Source: JAOZMY01 sp964577975
GTDB lineage: Bacteria > Desulfobacterota > S145-22
DNA: 12,163 nucleotides
Assembly (NCBI GenBank): GCA_964577975.1
Contig: CAZOBB010000014.1
Span: 1-12,163, forward strand
Reading direction: 5' to 3'
Shown: positions 7,272 to 12,163 of the stretch, piece by piece
How the letters are laid out: every line of letters starts with the position of its first letter
Position numbering within the stretch: position 1 is the stretch's first letter
The notes under the pieces: generated by a model
Database searches by the model: none
What the model saw: the letters and a program-made list of their open reading frames with translations, nothing else
What the model was told of the DNA's origin: nothing
Made by a program: the position numbers and the translations under genes

Positions 7272-8057
7272 TCAAGGCTCTGCCCCCATGGCTCGTGAGA
7301 TGGCTTGGGCCGCCTCGCGTACCTTCTCCCCGATCGTGGGCGCCGCCTCTTTGGGAAAGGTTCCCACGGCGATCACGGCGCCGGCAACCCGATTGCCGAC
7401 GGTCAAAACCGGGGCGGCAGCCGCGTGGATTCCCGGCTGCAAGTCGCCCATGTCCAGGGCGTAGCCTCGAGACCGGCAGACCTTTATCTCTTTCGTCAGC
7501 CGGGACTTTTGATAGTTTTCCGGATTTCCGTAGAAGTAGAGGTTTTTTCGTTTCAGAATCTTCGCCCGTTCCTCTTCCGGAAGGAAGGCGACAATCGCCT
7601 TTCCGTGGGCCCCGGCGGTGAGATGAAAACGGTGTCCGACCTCGATGGTGATGCCGAGGGGGGTTCCCCCGTCTCTCTTGGCGATGACGATGAAGTGCTC
7701 TTCGCTGGCTATGCCCACCAGGGCGGTGCAGCCGGTTTCCCGGGCCAGCGTTTCGAGGTGGGGAAGGGCGACGGCCCGGAGGTCGAGGTGTTGCAAGAGG
7801 CTTCGGGAGAGGGTCAGCACGGCGGGGCCTAAGCGGTACCGTTTCGTGGCCTCGTTTCGCTCGATGAGGCCGTAGGCCGCGAGGGTCTTCAGGAGGGCGT
7901 ACCCCCGGCCTCTGGAGATTCCCACGGCATTGCTGATCTCTGTCAAGTTGGCGTGGGCCACGTTATGACGTGTGAAAAAGAGGAGGATTTTGGCGGCCTG
8001 CTCCACCGCAGGAACCAGAATGTCGTTGGATGATGATTCCTTCGTTTTGTTTTTCAT
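7272..8057 (-). CDS. IclR-family transcriptional regulator
   Basis: This 261-residue protein has the usual IclR length and layout. The winged helix-turn-helix is at about 15-78 (VEQAAKILLFF, then LTEISNAVGISRGRGYALLKTL, then a wing ending in KRYRLG). The effector-binding domain follows to about 255, with the GHRFHLTAGAHGKAIVAFLP segment and the region ending in GAVIAVG typical of the family. IclR proteins commonly sense aromatic or aliphatic acid intermediates. The gene is first of three on the minus strand, 57 bp before the oxidoreductase, with its own promoter and an inverted repeat just downstream (8063-8089), so it probably controls itself and the molybdoenzyme genes. The ATG at 8057 has no clear Shine-Dalgarno sequence, so the start is slightly uncertain. 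Confidence 0.92.
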   Translation of the reverse strand: MKNKTKESSSNDILVPAVEQAAKILLFFTRHNVAHANLTEISNAVGISRGRGYALLKTLAAYGLIERNEATKRYRLGPAVLTLSRSLLQHLDLRAVALPHLETLARETGCTALVGIASEEHFIVIAKRDGGTPLGITIEVGHRFHLTAGAHGKAIVAFLPEEERAKILKRKNLYFYGNPENYQKSRLTKEIKVCRSRGYALDMGDLQPGIHAAAAPVLTVGNRVAGAVIAVGTFPKEAAPTIGEKVREAAQAISRAMGAEP

Positions 8058-8062
8058 TGTTT

Positions 8063-8089
8063 CATATACAGAACATAATTCTATATATG
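8063..8089. promoter_or_regulatory. Inverted repeat, candidate IclR operator
   Basis: The arms CATATACAGAA (8063-8073) and TTCTATATATG (8079-8089) match at 10 of 11 positions around a 5-base centre. The core has the GAA-N5-TTC pattern seen in several IclR-family sites. It lies between the predicted -10 box and the iclR start codon, a position suited to autorepression. Confidence 0.6.
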
Positions 8090-8092
8090 GAA

Positions 8093-8121
8093 ATAATATA
8101 CCTCCCAGCGACCGCTGTCAA
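8093..8121 (-). promoter_or_regulatory. Predicted promoter of the iclR-molybdoenzyme operon
   Basis: On the minus strand a perfect TTGACA (complement of 8116-8121) is followed by a 17-bp spacer and TATTAT (complement of 8093-8098, five of six consensus bases). The region downstream is AT-rich, unlike the surrounding genes. The promoter points away from that of cassette B; the two -35 boxes are about 75 bp apart. Confidence 0.65.
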
Positions 8122-8196
8122 GTGGAAAATAATATTCGGAATTCCGTGAACGTTGGAAGGTTTTCATTTCGTCGCTCGAGTATCCTTTTGGGTACC

Positions 8197-8225
8197 TTGA
8201 CAAAATGCGTCAGAAGAGGTATTAC
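8197..8225 (+). promoter_or_regulatory. Predicted sigma70-type promoter of cassette B
   Basis: TTGACA (8197-8202), a 17-bp spacer and TATTAC (8220-8225) have the same boxes and spacing as cassette A, although the spacer sequence is largely different. The -10 box overlaps the operator palindrome. Confidence 0.7.
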
Positions 8226-8235
8226 CAGTGGTAAT
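8221..8235. promoter_or_regulatory. Palindromic operator O1 of cassette B
   Basis: ATTACCAGTGGTAAT is a perfect inverted repeat with 7-bp arms. Only the central base differs from the cassette A site, as expected for a conserved dimer-binding site. Confidence 0.75.
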
Positions 8236-8242
8236 AAAAATG

Positions 8243-8251
8243 TCCAATGGT
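8243..8251. promoter_or_regulatory. Second operator O2 of cassette B
   Basis: TCCAATGGT matches the O2 core of cassette A at eight of nine bases and is centred 19 bp from O1 (8228 and 8247), exactly as in cassette A. Confidence 0.6.
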
Positions 8252-8279
8252 AGATACCTTGGCGAGTGGAGAGGTGAAG

Positions 8280-8927
8280 ATGACCGGGGCCGCTACCTTG
8301 AAAAAACACGAAACGTTCGATTCTCTTCGGATGAAACTGTTTGACGCTAAACGGGAAATCATCCTGGAAGCTGCGGAGCGGGTTTTCGCCCAGGTGCCTT
8401 TCAAAAAGGTCAGCATGCGACAAATCGCACGAGAGGCAGGTATCTCCCATGCCACCATCTATCGGTATTTCCCGGATCAGCAAGCCCTGTTCGTGGAGGC
8501 CTTTCTCCGGGGAGTCGAGGAAATCATCCGAATCCTGAAATCGATTATCGAAAAAGGCGGCGAGCACGTGATCCAGGATGTCGCTGAGGCCTTTGTTACC
8601 TTCCTGTTTGATCATGATCAATACTTCAAGATGATGTCGAAATTCATGCTGGAAGGAGAGGTGGCGCCCTCGCTTTACGAGAAAATCGATGCAATCGGAC
8701 GATCTCTGATAGATCAGTTCGAGGCGGCCTTGACACTCAGGGGAGCGAGAGGCTCTTCGCGCATTTTGGCGCACAGTTTTTTTTCTGCTTTGAACGGTAT
8801 TCTCATCACATTTCACGATTACCCGGGAAGGGAGCGGGAGGAGATACGCCGCCATGCACGGCGCTTGGCACGTTTGACGGCCCGTGTGTTCGAGGAAGGC
8901 GGAGAAAGGCATAATTTCTTGACTTAA
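8280..8927 (+). CDS. TetR/AcrR-family transcriptional regulator, cassette B
   Basis: This 215-residue paralogue of the cassette A regulator is about 71% identical by hand count. The helix-turn-helix stretch REAGISHATIYRYFPDQQ (51-68) is identical, so both proteins should recognise the same operators. Divergence is concentrated in the first 10 residues, in a region near 83-98 and near 150-165, that is, mostly in the presumed ligand-binding domain. I chose the ATG at 8280 (AGGTG five bases upstream), because it aligns residue 1 with the paralogue. The in-frame ATG at 8247 lies inside operator O2 and has no ribosome binding site. The C-terminus extends about five residues beyond that of the paralogue, into DNA whose counterpart in cassette A is non-coding. 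The ligase follows 16 bp later. The gene is divergent from iclR. Confidence 0.93.
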   Translation: MTGAATLKKHETFDSLRMKLFDAKREIILEAAERVFAQVPFKKVSMRQIAREAGISHATIYRYFPDQQALFVEAFLRGVEEIIRILKSIIEKGGEHVIQDVAEAFVTFLFDHDQYFKMMSKFMLEGEVAPSLYEKIDAIGRSLIDQFEAALTLRGARGSSRILAHSFFSALNGILITFHDYPGREREEIRRHARRLARLTARVFEEGGERHNFLT

Positions 8928-8943
8928 ACAAAGGAGGGAAAAC

Positions 8944-10527
8944 ATGGAGGAATATGTGGTTCACCAACTTCTTGATCGGACGCTAGTGACGCACCCAAAA
9001 CAAGAAATTGTGTCGCCGGGACACCGTTACACGTATGAGGCTTTTTATGCCCGGGTGTTAAGGCTGGCGCAAGGCCTGAAAAAGCTCGGTCTTCGACGGG
9101 GGATGGTGGCCGGAGTACTGGATGTCAACACTCACCGGTTCTTGGAACTCCATTACGCCCTTTCCATGCTGGGGGTGGTCATCCACACGATCAACTTCCG
9201 CTTGGCACCGGAACAGCTCGTCTATTCCATGGAACATGCGGAGGACACATGGGTCTTTGTGTCGGACACCTTCTTGAAGGTAGCTGAGCCGATAGCGCGA
9301 CGTTTCGACCGGTGGGTGGTGATGTCTGACGATCGCACGTGTCCCGTTCCGGACGGTATGGAGGTCTTTCGCTATGAAGCGCTGATTGATGCGGGAAAGG
9401 AGGAGGTTCCCGAAGAGGCGGTGACGGTACGTGAGGGGGATGTTTACTCCATTTTCTACACGACAGGGACCACAGGGAAGCCGAAGGGGATTCGCTACCG
9501 TCACAAAGAAATTACGATTGGGACCCTGCAGCTTTTTCATCATCTGGCACTCCACGATTGTGGTGCGAGGGTCAGCAGTTCGGATGTTTTCATGCCCTTG
9601 ATACCCTTTTTCCATATCCATGCCTGGGGGATGGCCTTTTTCCCTCTCTACATCGGGTCCAAGCTAGTCTTAGCCGGGGCGGCGCCACCGGAGGAACAGG
9701 TGAAGTTCATCGAAGAAGAAGGGGTAAGCTGGCTCAACATGGTGCCTACCCAGCTCCACATGCTTCTCGAAACAGGTCGTTTTGGAAACGTGAAAGTCTT
9801 GACGGGGGGAAGCCCTTTCATTTCCGGCCTGGCGAAACGAGCCCGGGAAGCAGGGGTGACTTACAGCCTGATCTACGGGGGATCAGACCAGCTCGGGACT
9901 GCCATTTCGGTGGTGCCGGAAGGGACGGCTAAGGAGGACGAGATGGCCTGGGAATGGCTGCGCGTCGGGATGCGGCCTCTGCCCATGGTTAAGGTGTCTC
10001 TGCGTGACCGGGAGGGTCGGGAGATACCCCATGACGGACGGAGTCTCGGGGAGGTATGGGTTCAGAGTCCGTGGCTGCCGGAAGGCTATTACAAGGATCC
10101 GGAACGCACAGCGGCAGCCTATAGAAATGGATGGTTTAAGACCGGCGATATCGGAATGTTCTATCCAAACGGGTTACTCTACGTGGCCGACCGGGAGGGA
10201 GACGCAGTAAAGAGCGGCGGCGAGTGGATACCTACTGGCACTCTTGAAGCAGTGTTGTCCGATCATCCAGCCGTGGCCTTGGTGGCTGTGATTCCTGTGA
10301 AAGACGACCGGTGGGGCCAACGTCCCCTCGCCGTGGTAAAGCCACGTGGGAAGGTAAGCGAAGATGATCTGAGGGCCTTCCTCCTTGGAAAGATGAAAGA
10401 GGGGAGGATCGCGAAATTCTGGATACCCGATACCTTTGTCTTTGTCGAGGATATTCCGTTGACGAGTGCGGGTAAATTGAACAAGAAAATCTTACGGGAC
10501 CGGTATGCAAAGAAGGGAGGGGAATAG
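8944..10527 (+). CDS. AMP-forming acyl-CoA ligase (ANL superfamily), cassette B
   Basis: This 527-residue paralogue of the cassette A ligase aligns without gaps over 523 residues, plus a short KGGE-type tail. All active-site motifs are kept at the same positions: phosphate loop TTGTTGKPKG, YGGSD in place of the common YG-x-TE, TGD, the hinge around ADREGDAVKSGGEW, and PLTSAGK with the catalytic lysine. About 120 residues differ, many at 110-165 and 245-260, outside these motifs, so substrate preference could differ between copies. AAGGAGG (8931-8937) lies six bases before the ATG. The stop is one base before the dehydrogenase ATG, tighter than the 12-bp gap in cassette A. Confidence 0.92.
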   Translation: MEEYVVHQLLDRTLVTHPKQEIVSPGHRYTYEAFYARVLRLAQGLKKLGLRRGMVAGVLDVNTHRFLELHYALSMLGVVIHTINFRLAPEQLVYSMEHAEDTWVFVSDTFLKVAEPIARRFDRWVVMSDDRTCPVPDGMEVFRYEALIDAGKEEVPEEAVTVREGDVYSIFYTTGTTGKPKGIRYRHKEITIGTLQLFHHLALHDCGARVSSSDVFMPLIPFFHIHAWGMAFFPLYIGSKLVLAGAAPPEEQVKFIEEEGVSWLNMVPTQLHMLLETGRFGNVKVLTGGSPFISGLAKRAREAGVTYSLIYGGSDQLGTAISVVPEGTAKEDEMAWEWLRVGMRPLPMVKVSLRDREGREIPHDGRSLGEVWVQSPWLPEGYYKDPERTAAAYRNGWFKTGDIGMFYPNGLLYVADREGDAVKSGGEWIPTGTLEAVLSDHPAVALVAVIPVKDDRWGQRPLAVVKPRGKVSEDDLRAFLLGKMKEGRIAKFWIPDTFVFVEDIPLTSAGKLNKKILRDRYAKKGGE

Positions 10528-10528
10528 G

Positions 10529-11779
10529 ATGGCGACCGAGGCGTTGTTGACAGAAGGGGACAGAGCGTTGCGGGAGGAGGTGCGGGATTTTGTAGCCTGG
10601 GTTCCCAGGCAGCTTCTGCTCGACATGGACGAGGACAAGGTTCGGTATCCGAAGGAATTCATCCGGGAGGCGGGACGCCGAAACTTGCTCGGACTCAGGT
10701 TTGACCCCGAGTGGGGTGGACGGGGGCTTCCCTGGACCTCGGAACTGGTGGCCCTTGAGGAAGTGGGGGTTCTGGGGACAGCCCTGGGATGCCTCTATGC
10801 CTTGGTGTCCATCGTAGGAGAGGCGATCCACGTATTCGGTACGAACGAACAGAAGGAAAAATACCTGAAACCGATGATCGATGGGGAAATCGGGGCCGCC
10901 GAGGGGCTTACCGAACCTCGAGGGGGCTCCGATTTCTTTGGCGCCACGACGGTGGCACGGCGGGAGGGGGATGTCTTCTACCTGAATGGACAGAAGCGCT
11001 TCATTGTGGGAGCCGAGGGGGCCGATGTTCTTTTGATCTACGCAAAGGTCGAGGGGATCGAAGATCCCAAGAAAGCCATGACGGCGTTCCTGGTGGAACG
11101 GGGACCGGGGGTGGCCGTGGAGCATCTCTACGGTCTCATGGGGACACGGGGCGGCGGCACGGGTCGGTTGGTTTTTCGCGATGCCCCAGTTCCGGTTGAA
11201 AATGTCCTGGGCGGAGAGGAAGGGATCGGCAACGGTACCCGTGTCTTCCATCAGATGATGATTCCCGAGCGGTTGACTTCTGCCGGAGCGGCGGTGGGCA
11301 TGGCCCGAGCCGCCTTCGAGATCGCGGCCCGTTACGCGGACAAAAGGACCGCTTTCGGCCGGAGGATTCGGGATTATGAAGGGGTCAGCTTTAAGGTCAG
11401 CGAAAGCCTGACCTTGATTGATGCCGCCCGGACCCTGAATTACGCGGCGGGTCATGCGGTGGATACCCATAGAACTTCCGGCGGGAAGGTGAGGCGTCTG
11501 GTTTCGGAGGCGAAGAAGTTTGCCACCGACGCCGCCTGGAGGGTTGTCAACCACGCCATGCAGATCCTGGGTGGGATCGGATATACCAACATCTATCCCG
11601 TGGAGAGGCTCCTTCGAGACACGCGGCTGATCACCATCTGGACGGGCACCAACGAGGTCATGGATTTAGTGATACAGCACGAGTTTTATCGAGAGTTTCT
11701 CAAAACCTCTTCCCAGGGTCGCAACTTGGAAGAGGACGCCGCCGGAGCCGAATACGTGGAGGAAAAGGTTTATAACTGA
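10529..11779 (+). CDS. Acyl-CoA dehydrogenase, FAD-dependent, cassette B
   Basis: This 416-residue paralogue of the cassette A enzyme differs at about 37 positions (roughly 91% identical). Both family signatures, the KRTAFG FAD segment, the IPER glutamate at 247 and Thr at 372 (IWTGT) are all conserved, so it should share the isovaleryl/long-chain-type active site. I start at the ATG at 10529, which matches the paralogue's MAT start and has GGGAGGGG (10515-10522) upstream; an in-frame ATG at 10505 would overlap the ligase. Several DNA blocks are almost identical to the cassette A gene, although the ligase genes beside them differ at many synonymous positions. The acidic C-terminal tail (from about 399) is kept. 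It is the last gene of cassette B. Confidence 0.94.
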   Translation: MATEALLTEGDRALREEVRDFVAWVPRQLLLDMDEDKVRYPKEFIREAGRRNLLGLRFDPEWGGRGLPWTSELVALEEVGVLGTALGCLYALVSIVGEAIHVFGTNEQKEKYLKPMIDGEIGAAEGLTEPRGGSDFFGATTVARREGDVFYLNGQKRFIVGAEGADVLLIYAKVEGIEDPKKAMTAFLVERGPGVAVEHLYGLMGTRGGGTGRLVFRDAPVPVENVLGGEEGIGNGTRVFHQMMIPERLTSAGAAVGMARAAFEIAARYADKRTAFGRRIRDYEGVSFKVSESLTLIDAARTLNYAAGHAVDTHRTSGGKVRRLVSEAKKFATDAAWRVVNHAMQILGGIGYTNIYPVERLLRDTRLITIWTGTNEVMDLVIQHEFYREFLKTSSQGRNLEEDAAGAEYVEEKVYN

Positions 11780-11889
11780 GGCAGTACCGACCCTGTATCG
11801 AGGCCGTTTCTAAAGGGTTTCTGCACATCATATCCATCTGTGTGGGTGAATCGTTGCCAATCAACAGATGATCGGTTTGTAAAAACAAT

Positions 11890-12163
11890 TTATTCGCTGG
11901 GGTGGTGTTGAGTTTTATAGTGGTTGGGCCCGGGTCTTTGTACCAGATCCAGCGAGCCTAGGAAGGCTCCCGCAACGATGGCGATCATCCCGGTCATGGT
12001 GATTCGGGAGAGGGGATGACCCCCCAGTTTGACGAGGATGAGGGTGGAGAAGAGGGGCGTCAGGTAGGTCAGGGCCCCGATGACGCGGGGATCTCCCCGT
12101 TTGAGGGCCGCGTCCCAGGTGAAAAAGGCCAGCCCGAGGGGTCCCAGTCCCAGCAAGACCAGG
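11890..12163 (-). CDS. EamA/DMT-type transporter, C-terminal fragment (5' end outside window)
   Basis: The frame is open to the right edge and ends in TAA at 11890-11892. The roughly 90 visible residues carry the last membrane segments of a drug/metabolite transporter of the EamA family: an LGLGPLGLAFFTWDAALKRG stretch, then a helix-loop-helix with ALTYLTPLFSTLIL, and a final GMIAIVAGAFLGS helix. Full-length members have about 300 residues and ten helices, so about two thirds is missing. The substrate is unknown. The gene is convergent with cassette B, 110 bp away, and probably marks the return to unrelated chromosomal genes. Confidence 0.85.
   Translation of the reverse strand, partial: LVLLGLGPLGLAFFTWDAALKRGDPRVIGALTYLTPLFSTLILVKLGGHPLSRITMTGMIAIVAGAFLGSLDLVQRPGPNHYKTQHHPSE

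Larger units (their letters stand above)
8197..11779 (+). repeat. Cassette B: second copy of the promoter-tetR-ligase-dehydrogenase duplication
   Basis: This is the direct-orientation counterpart of cassette A (985-4564), with gene order, promoter spacing and ribosome binding sites all conserved. The AAGGAGG before the ligase is six bases from the ATG in both. All three frames are intact, so neither copy looks like decaying DNA. Confidence 0.9.

Noticed and set aside
6429..7298. 289-codon plus-strand frame opposite the molybdoenzyme
   Set aside because: Shadow of a strongly supported gene; low-complexity Gly/Val/Asp-rich product with no ribosome binding site or family resemblance.
4565..8057. 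The IclR-molybdoenzyme block as a mobile insertion between the cassettes
   Set aside because: No transposase, integrase, terminal inverted repeats or target-site duplication were seen, and the sequences just outside the two cassettes show no matching ends.
8247..8279. Upstream ATG for the cassette B TetR gene
   Set aside because: It lies inside operator O2 with no ribosome binding site; the ATG at 8280 has one and aligns exactly with the paralogue's start.
10505..10528. Upstream ATG for the cassette B dehydrogenase
   Set aside because: It would overlap the ligase end and add eight residues absent from the paralogue; the ATG at 10529 is well placed after GGGAGGGG.
11835..11870. CATCTGT...ACAGATG inverted repeat after cassette B as a terminator
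   Set aside because: The 22-base loop and 7-bp stem without a T-tract are too weak to support termination.

Overview
The window is about 12.2 kb of GC-rich bacterial DNA. Its gene content (acyl-CoA synthetases, acyl-CoA dehydrogenases, and a cytoplasmic molybdopterin oxidoreductase paired with a multi-cluster ferredoxin-like subunit) fits an anaerobic acid-degrading bacterium of the Desulfobacterota type (sulfate reducer or syntroph). That placement is inferred from gene families and style; no rRNA or other taxonomic marker is present.

Layout. 2-130 (+): tail of an unidentified gene. 252-863 (-): plsY, a glycerol-3-phosphate acyltransferase. 1068-4564 (+): cassette A, made of a TetR-family regulator, an AMP-forming acyl-CoA ligase and an acyl-CoA dehydrogenase. 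4576-8057 (-): a three-gene set on the opposite strand, read in the order IclR-family regulator, molybdopterin oxidoreductase, [4Fe-4S] subunit. 8280-11779 (+): cassette B, a second complete copy of TetR, ligase and dehydrogenase in the same order and orientation. 11890-12163 (-): the 3' end of an EamA-type transporter gene. No gap without a gene exceeds 300 bases. I saw no tRNA, rRNA, insertion sequence or CRISPR array.

The main feature is the duplicated cassette. The copies are about 7.2 kb apart and collinear. By hand alignment the proteins are roughly 71% (TetR), 77% (ligase) and 91% (dehydrogenase) identical. The duplication includes the control region: each copy has a TTGACA box, a 17-bp spacer, a TATTAC -10 box overlapped by a 15-bp palindrome (ATTACCARTGGTAAT), and a second half-matching site exactly 19 bp further on. 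The DNA-recognition helices of the two TetR proteins are identical, so the two cassettes are probably one cross-regulated regulon. The dehydrogenase genes share long near-identical DNA blocks amid diverged sequence, which suggests gene conversion or constraint.

How the genes may work together (inference). In each cassette the ligase would activate a carboxylic acid to its CoA thioester, the dehydrogenase would introduce an alpha,beta double bond, and the TetR protein would derepress the set when an acid or acyl-CoA is present. The molybdenum enzyme and its Fe-S partner have no export signal and no membrane anchor gene nearby, so they look like a soluble cytoplasmic redox or hydration/hydroxylation enzyme under an IclR-type switch. 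Lying between two acid-activation cassettes, they may act on the same family of substrates. The substrate cannot be read from the sequence.
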